NCBI GenBank assembly: GCA_945861705.1
Contig: CAMAVM010000018.1
Location: forward strand, 1 to 59,608
Reading direction: 5' to 3'
Length of the DNA stretch: 59,608 nt
Origin: Methylomagnum ishizawai
GTDB lineage: Bacteria; Pseudomonadota; Gammaproteobacteria; Methylococcales; Methylomonadaceae
The notes under the pieces were generated by a model. It worked only from the letters and a program-made list of their open reading frames with translations, made no database searches and was not told where the DNA came from. This document shows, piece after piece, positions 25,421-33,936 of the stretch. How positions within the stretch are numbered: the stretch's first letter is position 1; every line of letters starts with the position of its first letter. Both the position numbers and the translations under genes were made by a program.

Positions 25421-26329
25421 CTATTTTTTGGCTTTGCGCTGCTGTTTTTTTTCGGCCTTTATCTGCTGAATCACCGCCAGTTCTACCAATTCTACTTCCA
25501 TCATTTCTGGCGTTTCCAAGCTGATTCGCCCAAGTGTGCCTGAACGCAATTCGTTCAATAGAATTTTAGCAACCCTGTCTACATCAATTAATCCACCTGC
25601 GCGTAGGCATCCCCGCTGTTTTCCAATAATGGCTATCAATTCCTGTGCGGTGGCTGGCAAACTATCAAGCTGGAAGCGAGTTTTTAGCATGTCTGGATAT
25701 TTTTCTAACAAATACTCCAGCAGAAAAAAAGCAATATCGTCATGGCTAATTGCCGTATCTTTGATGGCTCCCGTGACTGCCAAGCGATAACCGGTATTTT
25801 TATTTTCCAGATTCGGCCAGAGCATACCCGGCGTATCCAGTAAGACCACGTTATCGCCAATTGCTATACGCTGCTGATGTTTGGTGACGGCGGGTTCGTC
25901 CCCAGTTTTTGCGATGGTTTTGCCTGCTAACACATTGATTAATGTAGACTTACCAACGTTTGGAATGCCCATAATCAGGGCATTTATGAGCTTACCTTCG
26001 CTTTTATCCGCTGGGGCAAGTTTGCGGCAAAGATCAGTCAGTTGTTTGATTTTATCAGCCTGATCCATGGACAACGCCAGCGTTTTTACGCCTTTCTGCT
26101 GTTCCAGGTAGGTTTGCCAACGCTGCGTGATGTCGGGATTGGCAAGGTCACTTTTGTTCAGCACCTTGATGCACGGCTTGTCGCCCCGCAACCTCGCCAA
26201 CATGGGATTTTCACTGCTAAACGGAATCCGCGCATCCAGGATTTCAATCGCCACATCGACTTGAACAAGAGTTTCTTTAATCTCTCGCCCCGCCTTGTGC
26301 ATGTGGCCTGGATACCATTGAATGGTCAT
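25421..26329 (-). CDS. ylqF: Ribosome biogenesis GTPase YlqF (RbgA-like)
   Basis: 302 residues. A circularly permuted GTPase: the G4 motif NKSD (about 58-61) precedes the P-loop GIPNVGKSTLIN (about 120-131) and the G3 motif DTPGML (about 163-168). The start IQWYPGHMHKAGREI is characteristic of YlqF/RbgA, which binds the 50S precursor. A C-terminal helical domain ends in a Lys-rich tail (AEKKQQRKAKK). It is separate from the sdh operon downstream by orientation and spacing. Confidence 0.93.
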   Translation of the reverse strand: MTIQWYPGHMHKAGREIKETLVQVDVAIEILDARIPFSSENPMLARLRGDKPCIKVLNKSDLANPDITQRWQTYLEQQKGVKTLALSMDQADKIKQLTDLCRKLAPADKSEGKLINALIMGIPNVGKSTLINVLAGKTIAKTGDEPAVTKHQQRIAIGDNVVLLDTPGMLWPNLENKNTGYRLAVTGAIKDTAISHDDIAFFLLEYLLEKYPDMLKTRFQLDSLPATAQELIAIIGKQRGCLRAGGLIDVDRVAKILLNELRSGTLGRISLETPEMMEVELVELAVIQQIKAEKKQQRKAKK

Positions 26330-26386
26330 GATCTTTCTATAAGCTGGAATAAGAGTCGGTAGTGTACCAGCTCTAGCTATGTTGAT

Positions 26387-26408
26387 GCTTGAGCGAATAA
26401 GCTCAAGC
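26387..26408. other. Intergenic hairpin between sdhE and ylqF
   Basis: GCTTGAGC-GAATAA-GCTCAAGC forms a perfect 8-bp stem 33 nt beyond the sdhE stop. No T-run follows on either strand, so termination of the sdh transcript is possible but unproven; a processing or stabilising hairpin is equally likely. Confidence 0.35.
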
Positions 26409-26440
26409 TGAGTTTAACGATTGTCAGGTTAAAATATGAC

Positions 26441-26641
26441 CTATTTTTGAGGTGGGCAACTCCAATAAACATCTCGTTGCATCATTAACTCGGCATCATC
26501 CAGTTTTAGTATTTCGGCAAAACGGGCTTTTTCTTCTTTGTCGGCAATCGGATAGCGCGTTTCAAGATAATGAATTAGCAGCAAATCCAGTTCTTTAGAA
26601 CCTCTTCGACATTGCCACCTCAATTTTGCCAACTCGTCCAT
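26441..26641 (-). CDS. sdhE: FAD assembly factor SdhE
   Basis: 66 residues, slightly shorter than usual. The RGxxE motif, needed for flavinylation of SdhA, is in QCRRGSKELDLLL (about residues 10-22). The small five-helix fold ends in YWSCPPQK. It promotes covalent attachment of FAD to SdhA, encoded in the same operon two genes upstream. It lies 12 nt after the sdhB stop. Confidence 0.92.
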   Translation of the reverse strand: MDELAKLRWQCRRGSKELDLLLIHYLETRYPIADKEEKARFAEILKLDDAELMMQRDVYWSCPPQK

Positions 26642-26653
26642 AGAAAATGCCGA

Positions 26654-27433
26654 TTACGCTTTCCGCTGAACCAAAAGTTTTTTGGTTTCCGCGATGGCTT
26701 TGGCAGGGTTCAATCCTTTAGGACAAGTATCGGTGCAGTTCATGATGGTGTGGCAGCGGTACAATTTATAAGCATCGTCAAGCTGGTTTAGCCGCTCTTC
26801 GGTGTTTTCATCGCGGCTATCGACCAACCAACGATAGGCCTGCAACAAGACCGCAGGGCCCAGGTACTTCTCGCTATTCCACCAATAGCTGGGGCAACTG
26901 GTGGAGCAACAGGCGCATAATACGCAGTCATACAAGCCATCCAGTTTGTCGCGCTCTTCTTTGCTTTGTAAACGTTCTGTTGCAGGGGGTGTGGTATTGG
27001 CAGTTAACCAGGGTTTTATTTCTGCATATTGGGCATAAAAATGAGTCATGTCCGGCACTAAATCTTTGACAACATCCAAATGCGGCAGCGGGTAAATCTT
27101 GATGGTATCGGGATAATCGCTAATCGCCTTGGTACACGCCAGCGAATTCTTGCCATTGACGTTCATGGCGCAAGAGCCGCAAACCCCTTCGCGGCAGGAA
27201 CGCCTGAATGTTAAGGTACTGTCGATTTCGCTTTTAATATGGATGATGCCATCCAATACCTTTGTTCCGCACAGGTCGGCATCCAGTTCGTAAATGTCGA
27301 TGCGCGGGTTTTCGCCTGTGTCAGGATCCCATCGGTAGATTTCAAATCGGCGGATGTTTTTCGTGCCTTCTTGCGCTGTAAAGGTTTTGCCTTTAGCCAC
27401 GACAGAATTTTTGGGCAGGGTAAATTCAGCCAT
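26654..27433 (-). CDS. sdhB: Succinate dehydrogenase iron-sulfur subunit SdhB
   Basis: 259 residues. Three cluster-binding regions are visible in order: [15 protein letters not shown] plus a downstream Cys ([2Fe-2S]), [13 protein letters not shown] ([4Fe-4S]), and [17 protein letters not shown] ([3Fe-4S]). It transfers electrons from SdhA to quinone. The ATG overlaps the sdhA stop by one base (TAATG). The N-terminus is about 25 residues longer than that of E. coli SdhB, starting [16 protein letters not shown]. Confidence 0.96.
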   Translation of the reverse strand: MAEFTLPKNSVVAKGKTFTAQEGTKNIRRFEIYRWDPDTGENPRIDIYELDADLCGTKVLDGIIHIKSEIDSTLTFRRSCREGVCGSCAMNVNGKNSLACTKAISDYPDTIKIYPLPHLDVVKDLVPDMTHFYAQYAEIKPWLTANTTPPATERLQSKEERDKLDGLYDCVLCACCSTSCPSYWWNSEKYLGPAVLLQAYRWLVDSRDENTEERLNQLDDAYKLYRCHTIMNCTDTCPKGLNPAKAIAETKKLLVQRKA

Positions 27434-29217
27434 TAGTAGACCCTCTCTTTCGGCATGACCACCTCGACTTCATCCGTTAATGTATACAAATGTACGGGAC
27501 GGTAGCCGAACGTGACCTTATCTTTATCTAACCACGTCAAGGTATGTTTCATCCAGTTGACATCGTCGCGCTTAGGGAAGTCTTCCCGTGCATGACCGCC
27601 CCTGCTTTCCTGGCGATTACCGGCGGCAGAAATTGACACCATCGCTTGGCACAGTAAATTATCCAACTCCAGGGTTTCGACCAGATCGGTATTCCAGATC
27701 AATGACTTGTCGGTGACTTTGACATCGCCCAATGATTGCATGATGTCTTTCATCATGGTTATGCCTTCGTCCATTGTTTTTTGTGTTCGGAACACCGCCG
27801 CTTTGTTTTGCATGGTTTTTTGCATATTCAAGCGAATCTCTGCGGTAGGATGATTGCCATTGGCATGTCGAAACTTATCGAAACGAGCTAATGCCTTATC
27901 ACAAGCGGTCTTTGCCAAAGGCTTGTGTTTCGTTTTCGGTTTGATGATCTCAGCAGCGCGGATTGCGGCAGAACGCCCAAATACGATTAAATCCAGTAAG
28001 GAGTTGGAACCCAAACGGTTAGCACCATGCACTGAGACGCAGGCCGCTTCACCTATCGCCATCAAACCTGGAACGACTTTATCGGGATTGCCGTCCGCCA
28101 ACGTCACGACTTCTGCCTTATAATTGGTCGGGATACCACCCATATTGTAATGCACGGTGGGAAGTACCGGAATTGGGTCTTTGGTGACATCGACTCCGGC
28201 AAATATCTTTGATGTTTCGGCAATGCCAGGCAAACGTTCATGGATAACAGTTGGATCAAGATGTTCAATGTGTAAGTGAACGTAGTCTTTGTGTTCGCCC
28301 AGCCCTCGGCCTTCGTTAATTTCAATTTGGATAGCTCGGCTGACCACATCGCGTGAGGCAAGGTCTTTCGCATGAGGCGCATAACGCGCCATAAACTTTT
28401 CGCCTTCGGAGTTCGTCAAATAACCACCCTCTCCTCTTGCACCTTCGGTGATTAAACAACCCGCGCCATAAATGCCAGTGGGATGGAATTGGATAAATTC
28501 CATATCCTGCAAGGGCAAACCCGCACGCAATATCATCGCATTGCCGTCACCTGTAACAGTATGTGCGGATGTGCAAGAAAAGTAAGTGCGTCCATATCCA
28601 CCCGTTGCCAAAACGGTCATGTGGGCTTTGAATAAGTGTAGCGAACCATCATCCAGGCACCATGCCAGCACACCACGGCATTCGCCGTCCTGCATAATCA
28701 AGTCCAACACAATGTATTCAATAAAGAACAACGCATTATGTTTTAAGGATTGTTGGTACAAAGTATGCAGAATGGCATGGCCTGTCTTATCTGCCGCCGC
28801 ACAAGTACGCTGGGCTTGGCCTTTGCCATAATGCGTGGTCATGCCACCAAAAGCGCGTTGATAAATCTTGCCGTCTTCGCGCCTGGAAAACGGGACGCCG
28901 TAGTGTTCGAGTTCGATGACGGCGGGAATGGCTTCCTTGCACATATATTCGATGGCATCTTGGTCGCCCAACCAATCCGAACCTTTAATGGTGTCGTACA
29001 TGTGGAAACGCCAATCGTCTTCACCCATATTGCCGAGTGCGGCGCTAATACCACCTTGGGCAGCGACGGTATGGCTGCGGGTTGGGAACACTTTGGTGAG
29101 ACAGGCCGTGCTTAAACCTCTTTCAGCCATCCCTAATGTTGCGCGCAATCCTGCTCCGCCTGCTCCGACCACGATGACATCGTATTCGTGTTCGGTAATC
29201 TTGTAATCGCTAGCCAT
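27433..29217 (-). CDS. sdhA: Succinate dehydrogenase flavoprotein subunit SdhA
   Basis: 594 residues. The FAD-binding fold is [18 protein letters not shown] (about 15-32), and the histidine for covalent FAD lies in [12 protein letters not shown] (about 46-57). The substrate site is seen in [10 protein letters not shown] and NMGGIPT, and the catalytic Arg region in GARGEGGYL. It oxidises succinate to fumarate in the TCA cycle and passes electrons to SdhB. It lies 25 nt after sdhD and overlaps sdhB by one base. Confidence 0.97.
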   Translation of the reverse strand: MASDYKITEHEYDVIVVGAGGAGLRATLGMAERGLSTACLTKVFPTRSHTVAAQGGISAALGNMGEDDWRFHMYDTIKGSDWLGDQDAIEYMCKEAIPAVIELEHYGVPFSRREDGKIYQRAFGGMTTHYGKGQAQRTCAAADKTGHAILHTLYQQSLKHNALFFIEYIVLDLIMQDGECRGVLAWCLDDGSLHLFKAHMTVLATGGYGRTYFSCTSAHTVTGDGNAMILRAGLPLQDMEFIQFHPTGIYGAGCLITEGARGEGGYLTNSEGEKFMARYAPHAKDLASRDVVSRAIQIEINEGRGLGEHKDYVHLHIEHLDPTVIHERLPGIAETSKIFAGVDVTKDPIPVLPTVHYNMGGIPTNYKAEVVTLADGNPDKVVPGLMAIGEAACVSVHGANRLGSNSLLDLIVFGRSAAIRAAEIIKPKTKHKPLAKTACDKALARFDKFRHANGNHPTAEIRLNMQKTMQNKAAVFRTQKTMDEGITMMKDIMQSLGDVKVTDKSLIWNTDLVETLELDNLLCQAMVSISAAGNRQESRGGHAREDFPKRDDVNWMKHTLTWLDKDKVTFGYRPVHLYTLTDEVEVVMPKERVY

Positions 29218-29242
29218 GCGTCGTCCTGATAAGTTTTATGGG

Positions 29243-29605
29243 TTACATAATGCGAAAGATAAAAAATAATGCCGCAACAGCCAAAAATAGAAAACTCAGA
29301 TTGATTGCTTTAATTAACTTAACTTGACGTTCTTGATTGGCAACATAATCTTCAATGACGACTTGTAAACCTATTGCCGAGTGATAGCAAACGGCAAGCA
29401 ACCAAACCTCGATGCAGATCGTATTTAACGGCGACTTCAACCACGCCACGGTTTCCTGATACGGCGCAGTCATACACAGATTGAGGAAAACGATAAGACG
29501 AAAAGTTAATGGGATCAGGATGATTGCCGTAACACGCTGCATCAACCAGTGCCGAGTCGCCGATGTTGCTGCACCTTTTGCAAATATGGCTAGTTTATTC
29601 ATCAT
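29243..29605 (-). CDS. sdhD: Succinate dehydrogenase membrane anchor SdhD
   Basis: 120 residues with three predicted membrane helices. The second helix contains the probable heme b ligand His in CYHSAIGLQVVIEDYV, matching the HxxxG...DY pattern of SdhD. Two ATGs in tandem begin the gene; the first (29605) is used here. It follows sdhC by 3 nt. Confidence 0.92.
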   Translation of the reverse strand: MMNKLAIFAKGAATSATRHWLMQRVTAIILIPLTFRLIVFLNLCMTAPYQETVAWLKSPLNTICIEVWLLAVCYHSAIGLQVVIEDYVANQERQVKLIKAINLSFLFLAVAALFFIFRIM

Positions 29606-29608
29606 GGG

Positions 29609-29986
29609 CTAAATGAAAATCCAAGTGGCTAAAGTGAGTGCAAACGCCACTGCTAATTCAATTTTGGCATACCAATTTAGTTTATCTGGCGCGAAGCCTC
29701 CGCCAATATCCCAAAATAAATGCCGAACGCCGTGACATAAGTGAAAGAACAGCGCGTAAATAAATCCCCAGTAAATCAATTTTACCAACCAGACGTTAAA
29801 CACGCTTTGCATGGCGGCATAACTATCCGCGCCTTGTGAAATCGCACAAAAAAGCGTGACAACCAGCAGCAACCCTACGGACAGCAGGACACCGGTAATG
29901 CGGTGCGAGATAGAAATAAGGCCGGTCAGCGGCAATTTATAAACTTGTAGGTGGGGTGAAGTGGGTCTGGAATGTTTAGCCGTCAT
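29609..29986 (-). CDS. sdhC: Succinate dehydrogenase cytochrome b556 subunit SdhC
   Basis: 125 residues from the ATG at 29986, which has GGGA 6 nt upstream; a GTG 12 nt earlier is in frame. Three membrane helices are predicted. RPTSPHLQVYKLPLTGLISI with SHRITGV carries the quinone-site Ser and Arg, and FFHLCHGVRHLFWD holds the heme-ligand His. It is the first gene of sdhCDAB-sdhE. The promoter must lie in the 29987-30200 stretch; I see no confident match. Confidence 0.94.
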   Translation of the reverse strand: MTAKHSRPTSPHLQVYKLPLTGLISISHRITGVLLSVGLLLVVTLFCAISQGADSYAAMQSVFNVWLVKLIYWGFIYALFFHLCHGVRHLFWDIGGGFAPDKLNWYAKIELAVAFALTLATWIFI

Positions 29987-30167
29987 ATTTTCCCGCACAG
30001 GTTGGTATTGCCACCAAAGTCTACATTTCGTATGCTCACATCAATCATGCGTAGACTCCGCATTTCTTATGCAAGTTAGATTGTAGATTACACTGTGTGA
30101 GTATAACAATTAAACTGTTTATTGAACAACAAACGCTTTGCGCGGTTGTTTGGCTGGCAAGCGCATA

Positions 30168-30188
30168 TAGTTTCTTTATAAGAAACTA
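30168..30188. promoter_or_regulatory. Perfect inverted repeat upstream of the ncRNA promoter (candidate operator)
   Basis: TAGTTTCTT-TAT-AAGAAACTA is a perfect 9-bp inverted repeat with a 3-nt spacer. It ends 20 nt upstream of the -35 box at 30209 and about 180 nt upstream of sdhC on the other strand. Position and symmetry suit a dimeric regulator acting on either transcript. Confidence 0.45.
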
Positions 30189-30208
30189 TTCATTACTTAA
30201 TAGCCACA

Positions 30209-30237
30209 TTGTTAACCAATAAAGACTTATATATACT
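30209..30237 (+). promoter_or_regulatory. Strong sigma-70 promoter for the candidate ncRNA
   Basis: TTGTTA (30209-30214), a 17-nt spacer, then TATACT (30232-30237). This points into a region with no ORF of note that ends in a strong terminator. The predicted first transcribed base is about 30244. Confidence 0.65.
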
Positions 30238-30243
30238 ATGCAC

Positions 30244-30517
30244 CAAGTTGTTTATTTTTGTTTTTACCTCCTAAATCATTACTTAACGAGCGACTTAAGC
30301 TGAATGACCAAGCCCGATGTACATAATGGACTACCAGGGCTTTCATCCAGTGTAATTTTGTTTTGCCGTCACGTTGACTTGTAGCCATCCTAGCGATAAG
30401 TTTTCAACCTGCGGCTCAACTTATTATGCCAGTTCTGGCATACCCCCACAAACATTGAATCCTCCTGATGTGTTTGATTTGACACTCCCAGTGCTTTTTT
30501 AGCCTGGGAGTTTTTTT
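30244..30517 (+). ncRNA. Candidate novel small RNA (about 275 nt)
   Basis: The stretch has a 17-nt-spaced promoter just upstream, a Rho-independent terminator at its end, and no plausible gene. Internal inverted repeats predict a structured RNA: AAGCCC/GGGCTT (about 30310-30342), ATAAGTT/AACTTAT (about 30395-30425) and ATGCCAG/CTGGCAT (about 30426-30441). CCTCCT, complementary to Shine-Dalgarno sequences, occurs twice (near 30267 and 30461), outside these stems. A 26-codon ATG frame at 30304 has no ribosome-binding site. It does not match 6S, tmRNA, RNase P or SRP RNA that I know. It is divergent from sdhC and convergent with hoxX. Confidence 0.6.
30484..30517 (+). terminator. Rho-independent terminator of the candidate ncRNA
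   Basis: A stem of CTCCCAG/CTGGGAG extended by GC/GC around a short loop (one bulged T) is followed by seven T residues on the plus strand (30511-30517). The minus strand has no T-run after the hairpin, so it does not serve hoxX. Confidence 0.8.
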
Positions 30518-30537
30518 ATGCCCCATCCATCCTTTTT

Positions 30538-32325
30538 TTAGTTCACGCTTTGTATTAAAGCAACTGGGCTGCCATTTCTTTCCCTTAGTGACAAAACACT
30601 ATTATCGTTGCGATCAAATTGTCGATGGTGTGCCAAGCGTTCCGGCGTTTCCGTTGCTGGCATCTTATACACAAATTGTTTCCGGGCGGGATGATAAGGC
30701 GAATTCGCTTTATAGAAATCTTCCCGCATGTGCCTTAATTCTTCCTGGCGATAAACCTTTAACGGCTTGATAAATTCATCATGGCTACGCCTTAGCACTT
30801 TGCTCTCCAGTATTTTTTCGTAATTATTGCTTTGGGCAAGGGTTTCAACCATGATCTCCACTTTGTTATCAAAAGCAGTTAACAGCTCAGGTATGATGAA
30901 ATCAATCAAGCCGATTTGCTTGGCTTCTTGCATACCCATAGGCAGACAACCTTCTGTTATTTCAAGGGATTTTTCGTAGCCGACCCGTTTAGGTAAGCTA
31001 TACGTCCAGTATTCTGAGCCATACAAACCCATGCTTTTGTAATGGCAGTTAAATACCGCGCCTGATCGCACACACACCTTATCGCAAGCCAGTGCAAACG
31101 GTACGCCACCTGCTCCGGCATTGCCATGAACCGCAGCAACGGTTATTTTGGTCGTGGTATTGAGAATAGCCAAGATAAGGTCATCAATCGCATTAATATT
31201 ATGCCAAGACTCCTCGGCGGGATTGTCTGCCGCTTCGATAACGTTGAGATGGACACCATTTGACCAGGTAGACCTTCCCCCTATCAACACCAATACCCGT
31301 GTTGGACGATTGCGTACCTCAATGACTGCATCACGTAAGCGCAAGCATTGTTCGGTACTCATCGCGCCATTATGAAAATCAAAATGCAAATATCCGACCG
31401 AATTTTTCTCTTCGTACCAGATTTCCCTGAAGGTGTTGGGTGTGCTGTGGTAGATGCTAATCGGAATTTCCGGCAGATCTTTTATCTTCTCGCCCAAAAC
31501 CATTGCGGCCGGTAATTTAAGGGTCGGTTTATCGCCATTTGTGGCCTTGCGTTTAAGGTGCGACAACCAGATTGCACCATCGCTTGTAGCGCGACATATT
31601 GCGCCTAATCGGGTGGCAAGCAACTCACCAGGATCACCCAGATGGCTTTCCCCTAAGGTAATTTCCCTGGTCGCGCCGTAGAGATAATAGTCATTGCCAA
31701 ATAGAGTATCAACAACACCAGGACTGCCATCGGCAGCGCGTATCTTATCCAGGATGGTATCGGTAGAATCAACCTGCCAATCTATGCGACGATCTTGTTG
31801 CTGCATGTTAGGTCGCAGTTGTCCATGTACATCAGGATTGTTGTAATCCAGGGGTTCTGGTTTAAAGCAGGCATCCTGAAAGCGGTCTAGCGTTTGCAAT
31901 ACCACCTTGACCGCCGCCTCGGTAACTTCTACGGAGTAGACACTGCTTTTGGTGTCGGGACGCATTTTAAAAGTTGCGGTTGCCCAAATATCACCTGCAT
32001 CCATTTCAGCGGCGGCTTGTAATGCAGTCACACCCCATTCCGCTTCCTGGTTTTGGATCGCCCAATCAATGGATGATGCGCCACGATCACCTTTAATGCC
32101 TGGATGCACGACTACGCAGACATAATGCCGCCATATACTTTCTGGGATTCTATGCTTTAAAAACGGGCAGATGATGATGTCAGGCTTAAACAATTGCACA
32201 CCTTCCAGCATGGTTTGCTCATTAATAGCGACTTCAATGGAGACAGTATGTCCACATTGCAAAAGCTCAATGTGGACTCGTTGCGTTAAGCCGTTGTAAG
32301 CTGATGAAAGTAATAATATTTTCAT
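30538..32325 (-). CDS. hoxX: HoxX-type CO-forming hydrogenase maturation protein (orphan)
   Basis: 595 residues in two modules. The N-terminal half is a formyltransferase-like domain (about 1-270), with HPGIKGDRGASSIDWAI and EMDAGDIWAT, as in methionyl-tRNA formyltransferase. The C-terminal half is a crotonase (enoyl-CoA hydratase) domain (about 310-590), with VHGNAGAGGVPFALACDKV and FNCHYKSMGLYGSEYWTY. HoxX takes the formyl group of N10-formyl-THF via formyl-CoA to carbon monoxide, the CO ligand of oxygen-tolerant [NiFe] hydrogenases. No hydrogenase structural or hyp gene is in the window, so its client is elsewhere or its CO has another use. AAGGA lies 9-10 nt before the ATG. Confidence 0.9.
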   Translation of the reverse strand: MKILLLSSAYNGLTQRVHIELLQCGHTVSIEVAINEQTMLEGVQLFKPDIIICPFLKHRIPESIWRHYVCVVVHPGIKGDRGASSIDWAIQNQEAEWGVTALQAAAEMDAGDIWATATFKMRPDTKSSVYSVEVTEAAVKVVLQTLDRFQDACFKPEPLDYNNPDVHGQLRPNMQQQDRRIDWQVDSTDTILDKIRAADGSPGVVDTLFGNDYYLYGATREITLGESHLGDPGELLATRLGAICRATSDGAIWLSHLKRKATNGDKPTLKLPAAMVLGEKIKDLPEIPISIYHSTPNTFREIWYEEKNSVGYLHFDFHNGAMSTEQCLRLRDAVIEVRNRPTRVLVLIGGRSTWSNGVHLNVIEAADNPAEESWHNINAIDDLILAILNTTTKITVAAVHGNAGAGGVPFALACDKVCVRSGAVFNCHYKSMGLYGSEYWTYSLPKRVGYEKSLEITEGCLPMGMQEAKQIGLIDFIIPELLTAFDNKVEIMVETLAQSNNYEKILESKVLRRSHDEFIKPLKVYRQEELRHMREDFYKANSPYHPARKQFVYKMPATETPERLAHHRQFDRNDNSVLSLRERNGSPVALIQSVN

Positions 32326-32382
32326 GGTGCATTGTTCCTTAATGGGCTATTTTAATGATGATGTTTTAACAATACTTTTGCC

Positions 32383-32613
32383 TTATCCCATAGGAACACC
32401 GGTGTGATGAACCTGACCATACCAAATCTTCTGATTGTGTAACGTACCCATGACGTGCATCAATTCAATAATGCGTTTATGGCTATCTACGGCTACGCTG
32501 TGTGTCTCGGTAGCATCTAAACGCGAGAACTGGCTGATTTGAGACCGGATTGAAGATTCAATCAAATCAACTTCCTTAATACTTAACTTAAACATTGTGT
32601 TGTAACTGGACAT
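32383..32613 (-). CDS. Small hypothetical protein (76 aa) upstream of hoxX
   Basis: 76 residues, soluble, mostly helical: KLSIKEVDLIESSIRSQISQ in the first half and RIIELMHVMGTLHNQKIWYG in the second. The LHNQKIWYG end looks like a conserved motif of short uncharacterised proteins. AAGGAG precedes the ATG at 32613 (good ribosome-binding site). It lies 57 nt upstream of hoxX on the same strand, so co-transcription with hoxX is likely. The function is unknown. Confidence 0.6.
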   Translation of the reverse strand: MSSYNTMFKLSIKEVDLIESSIRSQISQFSRLDATETHSVAVDSHKRIIELMHVMGTLHNQKIWYGQVHHTGVPMG

Positions 32614-32723
32614 ACATTTCTCCTTATAAAACGGTGAAAAAACAATTTCATTTTTAAAACGATACTTTCCTTGTAATCATTGCTGCCCCAACTTACGAAA
32701 CCGCGCAGGAATGATGCAAAACG

Positions 32724-33760
32724 TTATCCTGCTATCTTAAAATATGCCCGATGCTCTTGCGGTGTCGTCTTCAACAAGCGTTGAAATGTCCGCCGCATCT
32801 GTTCCGCATTGGTGAAACCACAATTGGTAGCGACACTTTCCATGGGCAAATCAGTTTGTAACATCATATTCCTGGCAGCCTCCAGGCGAATTCCTTCGAC
32901 AAATTTAGCCGGTGTCACACCAATTTCCTGACAGAACAGCCTGGAAAAATTACGTGGACTCATAGCCATTCGTTCAGCCAATTGTTCAACACCTAAGTCG
33001 GCTTGTGGATTACTGACTATCCATGCCTGTAAATCACGAAAATCTTTACGGGTTTTTGCTTCATTGAACACGTAGCTACTAAACTGCGATTGCCCACCGG
33101 GACGGCGCATAAAAATTAACATTGCACGCGCCACTCCCGCAGCAATTTCCCAACCCCAATCTTCTTCGACCAAACTCAAGACCAAATCAATGCCAGCGGT
33201 AACGCCGCCGGAAGTGTACATATTGCCATCACGGACAAATATCTTATCGGGTTCAACCCGGATATTTTGATATTTCTTCGCCATTTCATCACAATACAAC
33301 CAATGGGTAGTCGCTTTGCGGCCATTCAGCAGGCCGCTTTCCGCAAGTACCAAAGCACCTGAACAAATAGAACCCATCCTTCTTACTTTGGGCATCATGT
33401 GCATTAACCACGCCCGCATTTTGGTATCTTGCACGGCTGAATCGACACTTGCACGGCTGAATCGACAGATGCCGATCCCGTTACCAGTAAGGTATCAACG
33501 CCCTCATCCAGATCTTCGTAGCCTTTATCGGCAACAATACAAATTCCTGACGATGTTTTAACTGGCCCGCTTTTTTCAGCAACAATAGTCAATGTATAAG
33601 CAATTTCGGACGGTGAAATCCGACCCAGCATTCGCAAGGCATGATTGGCAAAATTAAACACATCCATCGGGCCGCATACATCTATCAACATGCAGTCTGG
33701 ATACGTTAACATCGCAATATGCCGATGTTGCTGAGTGTAGGTAGGCTTGACGTGATTCAT
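32724..33760 (-). pseudogene. GlxA-family AraC transcriptional regulator, frameshifted
   Basis: Two overlapping frames make one protein of about 340 residues. The first (from ATG 33760) holds the N-terminal part of a DJ-1/PfpI-like sensor domain (AMLTYPDCMLIDVCGPMDVF). The second holds the rest of that domain (GSICSGALVLAESGLL) and the C-terminal AraC HTH pair (LGVEQLAERMAMSPRNFSRLF, GFTNAEQMRRTF). A perfect 20-bp tandem duplication (33428-33467) shifts the frame; deleting one copy restores ...VDSAVQDTKMRAW without any other change. So the gene was intact very recently. It lies between the PNPOx-globin gene and the hoxX pair, and would be their natural regulator. Confidence 0.85.
33428..33467. 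repeat. Perfect 20-bp tandem duplication inside the GlxA-type regulator
   Basis: The unit CTTGCACGGCTGAATCGACA occurs twice head to tail with no mismatch. Twenty is not a multiple of three, so it breaks the reading frame. It could be a replication-slippage mutation, a reversible switch, or an assembly artefact. Confidence 0.9.
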
Positions 33761-33794
33761 AACAAGCTCCAGTGGGTAAACTTAGCAGTTATTC

Positions 33795-33861
33795 TGCGCT
33801 TTTTTATTGCAGACACAATGACAATAACCCCTCTTTTTCGGACAAACTTTTAGCTTGTTTT
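33795..33861. promoter_or_regulatory. Duplicated regulatory element, copy A (upstream of the GlxA-type gene)
   Basis: This 67-bp stretch begins TGCGCT, contains CACAATGACAATAA and CCCTCTTTTTCGGACAA, and matches 36631-36698 almost base for base through the core. It lies 35-100 bp upstream of the regulator's ATG, where an autoregulated AraC-type gene would have its operator and promoter. Confidence 0.6.
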
Positions 33862-33936
33862 GCCAAGTTGTAGGCTGGTTTGCTAAACCCAACAACTATA
33901 TGAAAATACTGGATTTAGAAACGTCTCGTACCGAAT

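Noticed and set aside
30304-30384. A 26-codon ATG frame within the candidate ncRNA
   Set aside because: No ribosome-binding site, no recognisable peptide, and it covers only part of the structured region. Kept in mind as a possible dual-function RNA, but not annotated.
30538-32325. Calling the HoxX region a hydrogenase gene cluster
   Set aside because: No large or small subunit, hyp genes or hydrogenase cytochrome is present in the window.
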